DNA from: Heterocephalus glaber
Taxonomy: Eukaryota; Chordata; Mammalia; Rodentia; Bathyergidae
NCBI RefSeq assembly: GCF_000247695.1
Contig: NW_004624747.1
Location: 7,798,015 to 7,862,014 of the forward strand
Reading direction: 5' to 3'
Length of the DNA stretch: 64,000 nucleotides
This document shows, one piece after another, positions 44,704 through 55,172 of the stretch. Position 1 is the stretch's first letter. Each line of letters begins with the position of its first letter. Made by a program: the position numbers and the translations under genes. The notes beneath the pieces are model-generated. The model was not told the origin of the DNA. It made no database searches and saw nothing but the letters and a program-made list of their open reading frames with translations.

Positions 44704-46540
44704 CCGGCCCCCGCCTCCCCACCCCGCCCGCAGGTCCGGGGGCTGCAGTCTCAGTCCCCCCTCCCTGGACCAATGCAATCGTAGCGCCAAGCCAGCAAAC
44801 CAGCTCCTGCTACCTCTCCCCTGCCCGCGGAGAGTGGCAGCGAGCGAGCGGGGTGGGGGCGTAAGGGTCCAGATCCGGGCCCCCCAGGCTGCGGTACCCA
44901 CCCGCCGGTCGGTCGGGCGTCGATACCCTTCGTATCCCCGTTTTGATGCGCGAAATCTCCAGCAGTCGCCGGCGATTGCCTCCCAGCTTCCAAGCCCAGA
45001 GAGGGCCCGGGGTCTTGCCCCGGGAGTAGACCGAACCTCCGTAGCTGCTTCTGTACCCCATGCAGTAACCGAATTGAATGGGTTGCGCACCCGGGAGAGC
45101 TGGGAAGATGAGGGCAGCGGCCAGCTTCTCCCCCAAACCACCGCTCCTCAAGCTTTGTGCCTCGGGGAATGGGAAGTCACCAGCTCAGCCCTTGAGGGCG
45201 AAGAACCGGAGCAGGGCCCCCAACGCATCCAAGAAGTCTCCAGGGAAGTCAGAGTATAGGATGACTCCGGGAGCGCTCTTGGCCCTCCCCAAGCCCAGAG
45301 CATCCTCTGCGCACCCAGCCCCGGGAGACGCCAAGCGCTCTGGCCATGGGCCCCGCCGCTAGGCCTGGGCGCTTTGTCCCCTTCGTGCTGCCGAGCGAAG
45401 GTTGGACACCGAGGTTCGCCTGCCCAGGAAGCGCTGGCGGCCGCCGTTGAGCCTCGCGGCTCAGAGCCTGGGGTTGCAGGCGCAGCAATGTGCAGGCGGG
45501 AAGTTCCCACAGTTGTAAAGAGGGAGCGAAGTATGTGTTCCAAACTTTCCACGGTTCCAAACTGAGCGCTTCCATTAAAAGAAGCGGTGTGTGGGGAAAA
45601 GCATTCTGGGTATTAGCATGCAAATGAACGGGCCCGGCTTCCAACTTCGCTCGGGATTCCCACTGCCGCGAGCTTAGCTCGCGCCCAGCCACGCGCACCC
45701 TGGGGCTTCCGGGCGTGGCGCCGCGGAGAACCTGAGTTCAAATTTTAGACCTGCGCCCTCTGGTTGTGTGTCCTAGTGCTAGTCGCTCGACTCCTCTGAC
45801 CCTCAGTTAAATTGGGTCAATTTCCTAACCTATACTCGGGAGATAGCAGCACCTGTTTCCTGAGGTGATGATTCAAAGATCATGTCTGCACAAAAGATGT
45901 CCCCGAACTCCTGTTGAGGAGAATGAGGTTTCAGGAATGTTCCTGAACCTGGAGGTTGGACATAAATGCTCTTACACCCAAACACTGTGTCTCAGGCTAC
46001 TGCTTTAACCTCTGAGCCATAGATTCTCGGAACTACACCCCCACACCCCACTACACCCCCCCACCCCGTGCTGCTAGGAGCAGCCACAAAGAAAGGACGA
46101 GGATCTGATTATTGAATCCACTGTGTAATACAGCCTCTCTCCAAGGTAGGTATGGATATTCCTGTTTACTACTGGAGAAGCCAGTTACGCCCAAAGCCAC
46201 ACAGTGGTGGAACCAGGATTTGTAAGGGCCCTTACCTCATCAGTGGCTTCTGAACCTCATCAGTATCTCCCATGACCCAGGCACTGCCTCTCAGTTGGCC
46301 ATGCTTACAAAACAGGGTGCCATAGCTAGCTGGACTGTAGATTACCTCACCCTGGAAAGATGAGTTCATAGGATGCTTGCAGGGTCCTCATCCACGGTGG
46401 TATGGTGAAAACAGACAAGATGCATCAGCCCCATTCTGCACCTAAGAAGCCCAAAACTCAAGGAACCTCAATGGTCTGGGGTTCTATTTTGGGGAAGTGG
46501 CCAGAAACAAGTCCAGATGCGAGCTCTGCTTCCAGCCCAG
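44704..46540. other. Upstream flank of PATZ1
   Basis: CpG-rich to about 45.7 kb, then ordinary sequence. Two MIR remnants: 45730-45880 (sense) and 46105-46260 (antisense). No coding exon supported; a divergent noncoding transcript is possible. Confidence 0.5.
45618..45625 (+). promoter_or_regulatory. Octamer motif ATGCAAAT
   Basis: A perfect POU-factor octamer at the outer edge of the CpG island. Function unknown. Confidence 0.3.
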
Positions 46541-46617
46541 GGCTGCAGGTTTAGCTCAGCGATAAGAGTGCTTACCTGCCATACCCAGGGCCCTGGGTTC
46601 AATCTTAGCAACACACA
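46541..46617 (+). mobile_element. ID element, old
   Basis: ctgcaggtttagctcagcga ... ccctgggttcaatcttagca. Confidence 0.7.
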
Positions 46618-46804
46618 GAGTATGGTGATCCCAGCCCAGAGCTTTTTCCTGCATATCACCTTGGTGGTGTAATTGTTCAAGGGGAGGAGAGTGGGTGACT
46701 CTCAACTTCATCCATTATTGTACTCTCAGTCTTGACCATTCCCTGGGCTGCCAGGAATCCATTCTATAACTTCAGGCTTCACGATGTGCTTACCGGATAA
46801 ACAT

Positions 46805-47480
46805 CCTTTCTTTTTTTTTTAAATCGAGGTGAAATTCACATAACAAAATTAACTACTTTGAAGTTTGTAATTCACTAGCGCTATTTTCACTATGTTGTGC
46901 AACAACCATCTCTATCAAGTTGTAAAACATTTTCATCACTTCAAAAGAAAACTATATCCATTAAAAAGTCACTCCTTGGGCTAGGGTGTAGTCCAGTGGT
47001 AGAAGCCTTGCCTAATAGGCAAGAGGCCTTTGGTTCAGTCCTCAGCCCAGCCAAAAAAAAAAGGTCTCTCCTTATTCTCCTTCCCCTCCACCCCCTGCTG
47101 CCTTCTGTCTCTAGGGATTTACATATTCTGGATATTTTATATAAACAGAATTATACATATGCCTTTTGGGATCTGACTTCTTTCTCTTAGCACAATGCTT
47201 TCAAGATTCATCTGCATTGTAGATATATCAGTACTTCATGTTTTTATGGCTGAATAATATTCCCTTGTATGGACCTACCTCTTTTATCTGTTTCATCTAT
47301 TGATGGTCTTTGGCTGCTAGGAATAGTGCTACTATGAACATTTATTCAAAGTGTATGATTATTTCCATTTCTATGGGGTATAAAATGCTAGGTCACATGA
47401 TAAATCTGTTTAACTTTTCAGAGAAGCACCAAATTATTTTTCATAGTGATTATACCATTTACATTCCTACCATGCAGGGC
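46805..47480 (-). mobile_element. L1 3' fragment (old), antisense
   Basis: 'gaggtgaaattcacataaca', 'gttttatggctgaataatat' reading pattern, 'cattgatggtctttggctgc'; same class as 1740-3130. Interrupted by an ID at 46979. Confidence 0.75.
46979..47063 (+). mobile_element. ID element
   Basis: ggctagggtgtagtccagtg ... A-tail; diverged TSD aaaaagtcactcctt/aaaaggtctctcctta. Confidence 0.78.
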
Positions 47481-47519
47481 TTTCTGTAACTAATTTCAGA
47501 ACTGGTCAAACCTCCCCTG

Positions 47520-47640
47520 TTAGGAAGAAGATGCTAAGGCCAGAGACCTTAAGTGGTTTTTTCCAGGGTCATACAGCAGGGTCTGGACTAAAACCAAACT
47601 GTCCTAACTTCCTGGCCTTTCACCCACCAACAGCTTTCAT
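47520..47640 (-). mobile_element. MIR remnant
   Basis: 'ccagggtcatacagcaggg' core. Confidence 0.5.
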
Positions 47641-47727
47641 CCCACACACCCTATAAAGACCTGGACTACCTACCTGAGCATTCATTGATTGATTTGACAA
47701 ACCTCTCCAGTAAAAAACTGAGTTAAG

Positions 47728-47818
47728 GGCTGGGGATTTAGCTCAGTGGTTTCGCCGCCTGCTGCGCAAGCGCAAAGACCCAAGTTCGATCCCCAGTACA
47801 AAAAAAAAAAAAAAAAAC
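47728..47818 (+). mobile_element. Young tSINE
   Basis: ggctggggatttagctcagt, long A-tail; flanking aaaactgagttaa / aacaactgagttaa duplication. Confidence 0.93.
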
Positions 47819-48062
47819 AACTGAGTTAACCATATTTGTGAAGCTCTTTCTCCCTCATCTGTTGAAAGAGCTTAGCACCATGTTTCTAATTTCTAGGCCA
47901 CACCTTGAAAAAATACAATCCCCAAGTCTGCCTCATGCTGCTGGCCTGTTGGACTTTCTTCTGTTGCCATAGAAACCATGCACCTCAGTTTTGGCTGTAC
48001 ACCAGCTGGATAGTGAACTGAGCATCCTTGTCTCCCAGGCTAAGTGGAGCTGTCAAGGTCAT

Positions 48063-48225
48063 TTATACATTCACTAGACTGATACTGATTGAGCACCTAC
48101 TAAGCGCCAGTCCCCTCAACCTCGTGCAAAGGATATAGCAGTGGGCAAGCTAGACCACAGACTCTACCCTCAAAGACCCTGAAATCTTAAGGAGGAGAAA
48201 GACAGCAAGGAAACAATAAACCCCT
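48063..48225 (+). mobile_element. Ancient mammalian repeat (L2/MIR age)
   Basis: 'attgagcacctactaagcgc ... gatatagcagtgggcaagc' pattern. Confidence 0.5.
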
Positions 48226-48417
48226 CTCCTGGCTCCCCTCCCTGGCTCAGATTTTCCTGTCTTTTTGAGCCCTACTCAAATCCACTAACCCAGACCATCT
48301 TTTACCAAGAGCCCAGAGCCAAATGCCCTTGGCTCTCACAGTGCTTTTTTTCTGATTGGAGAAACGATACATACATTGCAGGAAATGTAGAAAATATACG
48401 AAAACACCAAGAAGAAT

Positions 48418-48605
48418 AAACCAGCTGTGACAGCACACACCTGTAATTCCAGCACTCTGGGAGATTGAGGCAGGAGGATCACAGATTTGAACCCAGCTTG
48501 AGCAACTTAGTGATTTAGTGAGACCCTGTTTCAAAAATTTAAAAAATGGCTAGGGATATAGCTCATTGTGAAAGCCCCGGGTTTATTCCCTGGTGTCAAA
48601 CACAT
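48418..48605 (+). mobile_element. B1-dID composite SINE
   Basis: B1 half, ttcaaaaatttaaaaaatgg bridge, ctagggatatagctcattgt. Confidence 0.82.
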
Positions 48606-48639
48606 ACACAGAAGAAAAACAAAGAGGAGGAGGAAGAAG

Positions 48640-48793
48640 AAAGTTTTTTGGTGGGGACAGACAGTCTCACTCTGTAATTCAGGCTAGCCTTGAACTCACT
48701 ACATGGCCCAGGCTGGCCTTGAACTTGTGGTGGTCCTCCTGCCTCAGCCTCCCAAGTGCTGGGATTACAGGTGTGTGCCACCACGCTCAGCTC
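48640..48793 (-). mobile_element. B1 SINE
   Basis: Full antisense copy with internal duplication. Confidence 0.88.
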
Positions 48794-48879
48794 AGGAAAG
48801 AAGTGCTTCAAACATTTCCTCTCACTTTTTTTCTACATATGTATATTTTCCTTTATTTTGTATTAATTAGCTTATTTAT

Positions 48880-49090
48880 TTGCTTGTTGGCAGTACTGGG
48901 GATTGAATGTAGGGCCTTTACACTGAGTTACATCCCCAGCCCTTCTGTATGGTGTGTGTGTGTGTGTGTGTATGTGATTGATGTGGTCTTTGTAATTTAC
49001 TAAATTGCCAAGACTTGGCTTGAATTTGTGATCCTCCTGTCTCAGTCTTCTAGAGTTCTAGGATTACAGGCCTGCATCATATGGCCAGCT
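48880..49090 (-). mobile_element. B1-dID composite SINE with (GT)n
   Basis: ID half, then (GT)n at 48952-48975 in the bridge position, then B1 half ending tatggccagct. Confidence 0.78.
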
Positions 49091-49097
49091 ATTTCTT

Positions 49098-49220
49098 TCA
49101 CTTTTTAAAATAAGAGACAGGTCTTGCTAAATAGTCCAGGCTCTCCTCAAACTTACAATCCTCCTCCCTTGGACTTCTGAATAGCTGGGATTGCAGTCAT
49201 GTGCCATGATACCTGGCAGC
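49098..49220 (-). mobile_element. B1 SINE, old
   Basis: agagacaggtcttgctaaat ... catgatacctggca. Confidence 0.75.
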
Positions 49221-49364
49221 AGCTGCTTTTGCTTCTTCTTTTTGCAGCAATATTAGCTCCTGTTTTATATGCTGCTTCATAATCAAATGTATTTTTCTTC
49301 CAGACACGTTTGAGAGTTCCCCAAAAGCAAGGATAAGGATGATCATAGCAAATATTATGAAGCA

Positions 49365-49480
49365 CTAACAGTTGCAGCCACAGGGCTGAGAGCACTTCTT
49401 GGTTTACCTGATACAAACCTATAAGGTAACTACTCAGTTCCCTTTTTTAGATCATGAAACTGAGAATCAGCCAGATAAGG
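49365..49480 (-). mobile_element. MIR remnant
   Basis: 'tttttagatcatgaaactga' pattern. Confidence 0.5.
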
Positions 49481-49927
49481 AAGGGAAACCCAACATAACC
49501 AGCAGGGCAGGACTTCGGCAGCCAGGGATTCTGTGGGCTCCTGAGCTCTCCCCAAACACCCAGACTGCCAGACTTAGCTGGGAACCTAATGGGAGCAAGT
49601 GATAGAAGGAAGCTCAGGAATGAGGTGCCCTAGTTTCTGCTAGGCAACAAGAAACCACCCTATTCACTTTTATCAGGCTTGCTTAGAAGAATGTAAAGCC
49701 AGCCCACTTCCTTCTCCATCTTCAATGTGGGGCTGAGTTGGCTCCCTGAGAGCAATAGCAATAAGAACACTCCAAGCAGGAGCAGAGCCCAGAAATTGGA
49801 GCCAGACAGATACAAGTTCAAATTCCAGCTTTGCTTCTTGCTTTCAGTGTAGTTTTGGGTGAAAGATGCTGGAAGTTCATTTAGCCCCCTTTGCCTTCCT
49901 TCAAGGGTGGGATCATTTTTTATAATT

Positions 49928-50031
49928 TTTTTTTTCTTTAGAGACAAAGTCTATGTTGAACTTCTCGGCTCAAGCAATCCTCTTGCTTCAGTCTTATAAG
50001 TAGCTAGGACCGCAGGCACGTACCATGTCAA
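49928..50031 (-). mobile_element. B1 SINE, old
   Basis: agagacaaagtctatgttga ... gcaggcacgtaccatgtc. Confidence 0.72.
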
Positions 50032-50474
50032 GCGTTAACCCTTTGTATAAATGAGTAACTGGAAGTCAGGAGATTCCTCCAGGCCTGCACCAATGGAGGG
50101 TGAAGTCTAAACAGACCTGAGGCCTCCCTGGCTCCAATAGCCACACTCTTTCCACTGGACCCTGGGCCAATTTTCTTTCTTAACAATTGCATTTCCATTT
50201 GAACTCCATCAGGATCATGCAGGGGCCAGAGGAATAGGAATCCCCACCTCCAAAGGCCCCTACCCTGTTATCTCTGCTCTTCTGTGCTATGTGGTCTTCA
50301 GGGGCTGGTAGGGACCCTGCGGGCTATGGTTTATCATTGCCCATGTTTCCTGCCTCTCTGTCACCACCAGGGACCTTGACTCTCTCTCAATTAATCAGGA
50401 AGAAAAAAGGAAAAAAAATCATATGCAACTGTTTTATATTTTCTATACCTTCTGAAGATTTTCTTCTTTCTTTC

Positions 50475-50560
50475 TCTTCTTGGAGGATGTTAAGGACTGA
50501 ACCCAGGGCCTCCCACATACTAAATTTGTGCTCTATCACTTACCTACACCCCCGGCCCCA
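50475..50560 (-). mobile_element. ID element, old
   Basis: ggactgaacccagggcctcc ... cctacacccccggcccc. Confidence 0.65.
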
Positions 50561-50750
50561 GCATTTTCTTTTTTGCTCCTGATTACTGTAACTGAAGAAG
50601 AGAGAGACAAGGTGCTATTGGTGATATGGTAAATGATATATCATGGCTATCTCTCTGTCTACACACACACAAGGCAAATGGCCAACTGAAGAAAACTGGC
50701 TAGACAGTACAGAGAAAGAATTAATATCCTTAATATAAAAAGTTCTTGGC

Positions 50751-50840
50751 TGGGGATTTAGCTCAGTGGCACAGCGCCTGCCTTGCAAGTGCAAGGTCCT
50801 GAGTTCAATCCCCAGTACCGGGGTGGGGTGGGGTGGGGGG
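50751..50840 (+). mobile_element. Young tSINE, 'gcacagcgcc' subtype, G-rich tail
   Basis: Ends cagtacc then (ggggt)n instead of an A-run; short gttctt repeat on both sides. Confidence 0.9.
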
Positions 50841-50860
50841 GTTCTTAAAAATCAATTAAA

Positions 50861-50951
50861 GGGGCCAGGGATTTAGCTCAGTGGTTCTGCTGCCTGCCCC
50901 ACAAGCGCAAGGACCTGAGTTCGATTCCCGGTACCAAAAACAAAACAAAAT
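50861..50951 (+). mobile_element. Young tSINE
   Basis: TSD aatcaattaaa (50850-50860 and 50952-50962); tail aaaaacaaaacaaaat. Confidence 0.94.
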
Positions 50952-50977
50952 AATCAATTAAAAATATAAAGACCTGG

Positions 50978-51062
50978 GGGCCGGGGATTTAGCTCAGTGG
51001 TTCAGCTGCCTGCCTTACAAGTGTAAGGACCCTAGTTTGATCCCCGGTACCAAAAAAAAGAC
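50978..51062 (+). mobile_element. Young tSINE
   Basis: ggggccggggatttagctca ... ggtaccaaaaaaaa. Third in a row in the same orientation. Confidence 0.92.
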
Positions 51063-51144
51063 CCCTAGAATTAAGATACTAACTTTAGTGCATTTAAGCA
51101 TTTTGTGAATTTAACATTTTTCAAAATTAATTAATTAACAAAGA

Positions 51145-51330
51145 ATGAGCTGGATTACACCTGTATGTGTAATATGGAAGGCTGAGTCAGGAAGATTATA
51201 AATTTGAGTCCAGCCCAGGCAATTTAGAGATTTAGTGTGACCCTGTCTAAAAAAATAAATTTCAGAAGGGCTGATTATGTAACTCAGTTTTAAGGATTCA
51301 CTCTCTGTTTCCCACAAACAAAAACCAAAG
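51145..51330 (+). mobile_element. B1-dID composite SINE, diverged
   Basis: gaaggctgagtcaggaagat ... gggctgattatgtaactcag. Confidence 0.72.
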
Positions 51331-51420
51331 AAACCCTCCATGTACAATATACTAAATATACTAAAGCCCACTGAATAATAGGCTTTAAAATGATTGAAAT
51401 GGTGACTTTTATGGTAAGTG

Positions 51421-51423
51421 AAT

Positions 51424-51458
<35 letters not shown>

Positions 51459-51459
51459 T
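51421..51459 (+). repeat. (TTTA)n
   Basis: About nine units at the tail side of the next B1. Confidence 0.95.
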
Positions 51460-51610
51460 GTAAGGGGCTGTTGAGGCAGCGTCTAGCTATGTAGCTCAGC
51501 CTGGGCTTGAACTCACTGTGTAATCCAGGCTGGCCTCAAACTTGCAGCAATCCTCCTGCCTCAGCATCCTGAGTGCTGGGATTACAGATGTGTGGCACCA
51601 TTCCTGGCTT
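51460..51610 (-). mobile_element. B1 SINE
   Basis: Full antisense copy with duplication. Confidence 0.87.
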
Positions 51611-51719
51611 TTTTTTTTTTTTATCTCAATTTTATAAAAGAACACTGTAAGAAAAAATGGGCAAAAGACACAAGCAAGCAACTCACATTTCACCAAGGAG
51701 GAGACATAAATGACCTATG

Positions 51720-51964
51720 AAGCCGGGCAAAGGAGCATATGTGTGTAATCTCAGAACTTTAAGAGGCTGAGGCATGAGAATCACAAGTAGGAGTCCAGCC
51801 TGGGCAATTTGGTGACTCAACAAGACCCTGTCTCAAAATAAAAAATAAAAAATAAAAAATCGGCCTAAGGACATAGCTCAGTTGTAGAGCACTTACACTG
51901 CGTGCCTGAGGCCCTGGGTTAAATTCTCCTGTAGTGAAGAATAATGAGTGAATGAATGAATGAA
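51720..51964 (+). mobile_element. B1-dID composite SINE with (GAAT)n tail
   Basis: B1 half, (aaaaat)n bridge, cggcctaaggacatagctca; tail gaatgaatgaatgaatgaat. Confidence 0.82.
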
Positions 51965-52214
51965 TGAATGTGGAGGGGGCTATGAAAACTATCTCCAGCC
52001 TACTAATTGGTCCCTGTTTAAATGTACTTCCTCAGAGAAGCTACCTCAGTACCCTAAATATTTAAGTCCTTCTGTTAATATCTGCTTATTACCATTCCCC
52101 TTTCACAGCACCCCCAACTCCACTACTTCTCAAGGTAATAATTACCTCTTAACTTTTCTTCTTCACTAGACAGAGGCTTCAGTGGCAGGTGGGGATTATT
52201 ACTTTTTAAAATTT

Positions 52215-52417
52215 TTTTTCTCCTTCTGTACAGGTCCGTCACACTGAGCTACATCTCTGGCCCTTTTTATTTTTTATTTTTATTTTTTGGTAGGGGTTGG
52301 GGGCAGGGTCTTGCTAAGTCACTAAGCTGCCTGGGCTGGGCCTGAACTTGTCATCTTCCTACCTTAGCCTACCAGAGTGCTCAAATTACAGGTGGGTGCC
52401 ACAATTCCTGGTTTAAA
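52215..52417 (-). mobile_element. B1-dID composite SINE
   Basis: cacactgagctacatctctg then (ttttatt)n and B1 half. Confidence 0.78.
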
Positions 52418-52439
52418 AAGTTTAGTTTTGTTTGTACAT

Positions 52440-52517
52440 TTTGTGTTGCTGGGGATTGGACCCAGGGCCTTATGCATGCTAAGCAACCACTTTACTACTG
52501 AGCTACACTCCCAGACT
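52440..52517 (-). mobile_element. ID element, old
   Basis: ggattggacccagggcctta ... ctactgagctacactcccag. Confidence 0.7.
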
Positions 52518-52710
52518 AAAAACAGACTTTAAAATAAGAATTTTTAGCTAAATGAGTCTCAGATTTATTCCAGTTCAGGAATTTGGGGTATTAGTCCAAG
52601 CTGCTTTATGGTCATTCACTCTTGGCCCAGGCTAGAGTGAAAGGTAGGTGGAGATACAAACGGAAACTTGCAATCCACAGTCCACATTTACAAAAAACAT
52701 TGCCAGTCAG

Positions 52711-52782
52711 GGCTGAGGATGCATCTCAATGGTAAAGTGTGCGCTTAGCATGCATCAGGCCCTGGGTTGAATCCCTGGCAGT
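52711..52782 (+). mobile_element. ID element, old
   Basis: gggctgaggatgcatctcaa ... gggttgaatccctggcag, no A-tail. Confidence 0.65.
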
Positions 52783-52944
52783 CCTCCTGAGAAACACTGC
52801 AAAGCCACCTTAGGATCCTCCTTTGGCTGATTCTGCAGTTTCTACCTCTACAGACCTGACATACCAGATTCATATGAAGAACCTGAAAAGTTAAAATGGT
52901 GGAATAAACCATCATACTCAGGGATTTGGGTCTCATTTGTTTCT

Positions 52945-53058
52945 TTTCTTTCCTTCTTTCTTTCTTTTCTTTCTTTTTTTTGTTGCTGCACTGGGGATTA
53001 AACTCAGGACTTTGAGCTTTCGAGGCAGGCACAGTGCCACTGAGCTGTATACCTGGCC
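52945..53058 (-). mobile_element. Young tSINE
   Basis: Perfect 18-bp TSD tgggtctcatttgtttct (52927-52944 and 53059-53076); CT-rich tail complement. Confidence 0.94.
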
Positions 53059-53182
53059 TGGGTCTCATTTGTTTCTGAAAATCCATTTCTAGCAATAGAG
53101 ATACAGGGAATAGGAAAAACATCAGCTTGTGAAACAGGAAGGTCTGAATCCACTTCCAGGTTTATGATTTGTGAATTTACTT

Positions 53183-53273
53183 TTTTGGGGGGGGTTCCTA
53201 GGGATAGAACTCAGGTCCTTAAGCTTTCAAGGCAGGTGGCAGAACCACTGAGCTAAATCCCCAGCCCCTATAT
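53183..53273 (-). mobile_element. Young tSINE, G-run tail
   Basis: TSD tgtgaatttactt (about 53170-53182 and 53274-53286); tail complement is T-run followed by G8. Confidence 0.93.
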
Positions 53274-53525
53274 GTGAATTTACTTAATGTCTTAGACCCT
53301 AAGGTGTTCCCACAGAGACTAGTGAGAATGTTGTCATACATGTTGTAAATACTTCTCTTTCGCAGCTATTTTGTTGTTATTTGCAATTGTTATGCCATCT
53401 GCTTCTCTAGTTTTGAGGCCTTTGGACTTGGACTGAGCCAGGCATCCCAGGGTTTTGATGCGCTTTCATGGGGCTTTTTAGCCTCTGTCACCACGTGAGC
53501 CAGTTCTCCTAATAAGTCCCCTCCC

Positions 53526-53572
53526 ATCTATCTATCTATGTATCTATATATCTATCTATCATCTATCTTTCT
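53526..53572 (+). repeat. (TCTA)n
   Basis: Imperfect tetranucleotide microsatellite. Confidence 0.9.
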
Positions 53573-53666
53573 ACTAATGATGTCTCTATGGAGAATCTCA
53601 TTGCAAAAATCCTAACCTAACCTAAGCTTCCTAAGTGAAATAGGACTTATATGAAAGACATAAGGG

Positions 53667-53760
53667 GGGCCTGGGATTTAGCTCAGTGGTTCTGCTGCCT
53701 GCTTTGCAAGTGCAAGGACCCGAGTTCGATCCCCGGTACCAAAAAAAAAAAAAAGAAAAG
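53667..53760 (+). mobile_element. Young tSINE
   Basis: gaaagacataagg/gaaagacaaaagg duplication; A-tail with aaag units. Confidence 0.92.
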
Positions 53761-53769
53761 AAAGAAAGA

Positions 53770-54190
53770 CAAAAGGGAATCAATAAGTCCTTCTCATTAT
53801 GATTTGTCTTCAACATGTTTTTCTCTGGCCCAGTCCCATCCTGTGCATAACAGGAGATCTCAGGAAGTGTGGATTGTTATGAATTATACAGATACCTCAC
53901 AAGATAAAGATTCTTCCTAATACAATTACATCATGCCACAGCTGCTAAGCTTGAAAGCATCTTCATAAATGAAGGGCTAGTGTTGCTGTCTTCTACTAAA
54001 GTCTTGGAAGAACTGGGACATCTTTTCTTTATAAAGACAAGAGGATTAAAATCTTTGCACAGATTGATATTTAAACCTGGCTAACATATTGGGCAATTGC
54101 CTTCATTGAGGCACTCTGCCCTGGCCCAGAATGTCCGAAGACAATTCAGTATCCAAATACTCTGCCCAGTAGACTCTGTCCCCTTCCCCA
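53770..54190. other. No feature recognised
   Basis: Unique sequence. Confidence 0.4.
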
Positions 54191-54195
54191 ACATT

Positions 54196-54282
54196 GTTTT
54201 TTTTTTTAATTTTCTTTTTCAAATTTTTTATTAGTACATGTTTGCAATCCACAATGATTACACTCATTGTAGGGAGTTAGTA
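54196..54282 (-). mobile_element. L1 3' end, antisense, short
   Basis: Poly-T then tttttattagtacatgtttg, as in antisense L1 ends. Confidence 0.5.
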
Positions 54283-54296
54283 TATGTAATTAACAC

Positions 54297-54566
54297 TTTT
54301 TTTTTTTTGCCAGCATCAGGTTTATTTATTTTTAAGTCTTTAGTTAATTATCATAAACACAGATTAATAGCTGGATGGACTGACAGACCAAAAAACACAT
54401 AAAACATATAATCACCAATATTCTTTGTATCAGTCAAGTTCCCTTAGAAATCTGTCATCTCAGACATAGCTTGCTTTGGAATTTTCGTCTGACTGCATTA
54501 GGAGACATTAAATTGCATTAATTCATCTGAGAGTTAGGATTACCGGAACTAATACTATACTTGATC
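54297..54566 (-). pseudogene. Processed retrocopy of an unidentified 3' UTR
   Basis: Read on the minus strand: about 250 bp of unique sequence, AATAAA about 13 bases before a poly(A) run. Flanks tatgtaattaacac (54283-54296) and tatgtaatataaaaca (54567-54582) look like a diverged TSD. Parent gene not recognised. Confidence 0.55.
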
Positions 54567-54759
54567 TATGTAATATAAAACATACACAGTCAGCCCACCA
54601 TATCCATCTCTTTTACATCCTTAAATCCAATCAACCTTGCATAAAAATATTTGCAAAAAAACCCTGCATATGTACTAAACATGTACAGACTTTTTCTTAT
54701 CATTATTTCCTAAATAATACAATACTATTTATGTAACATGCACTTTTTCTGTTTTCAGC

Positions 54760-54948
54760 ATAGTACTGAGGATGAACCTAGAGAACACTGAGCTAAAAAA
54801 GCCCCAATCCTTTTTTTCTCCTCCTCTTTTTTTTTTTTTAATTTTGGCAGGATCTCTAAATATCCCAGGCTGGCCTCAAATTTGCAATGCTCCTGTCTCA
54901 GCCGCCTAAGTGCTGGGATTACAGGTATGTGCTATTGTGCTCAGCTCA
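54760..54948 (-). mobile_element. B1-dID composite SINE in Tigger
   Basis: Diverged ID half, poly-T, B1 half ending gctattgtgctcagct. Confidence 0.72.
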
Positions 54949-55000
54949 AATATATTTTTAATTGCCTCTAGATTACTTATACCTAATACAATGTACATGT

Positions 55001-55125
55001 AAGGGGCATAGTGGCACACACCTATAATTCCAGTGACTTGGGAGGCTGAGGCAGAAGAATTACAAGTTCAAGGCCAATCTGAGCTACTTAGTGAGACCCT
55101 GTCTCAAAACAAACAAACAAACAAA
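55001..55125 (+). mobile_element. B1 SINE in Tigger
   Basis: ggggcatagtggcacacacc ... ctgtctcaaaacaaacaaac. Confidence 0.82.
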
Positions 55126-55172
55126 AATATATATATATATGTATATATATGTATATATATATATATATATAT
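55126..55172 (+). repeat. (TA)n with GTA interruptions
   Basis: Microsatellite from the B1 tail. Confidence 0.92.

Larger units (their letters stand above)
43050..45700. promoter_or_regulatory. PATZ1: CpG island / PATZ1 promoter and 5' region
   Basis: Very CG-rich sequence with frequent CpG runs over exon 1 and about 2 kb upstream, in contrast to the AT-rich flanks. No TATA box is evident, as usual for housekeeping-type promoters. The transcription start is not fixed; I expect it between about 43.7 kb and the N gap. The part beyond the gap (44.7-45.7 kb) could also support divergent plus-strand transcription, but I see no coding exon there. Confidence 0.8.

Noticed and set aside
43649..45259. 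Long ORFs of 190-457 residues across the CpG island on both strands
   Set aside because: They run through 314 N bases, and GC-rich DNA is poor in stop codons; no domain or splice logic supports them.
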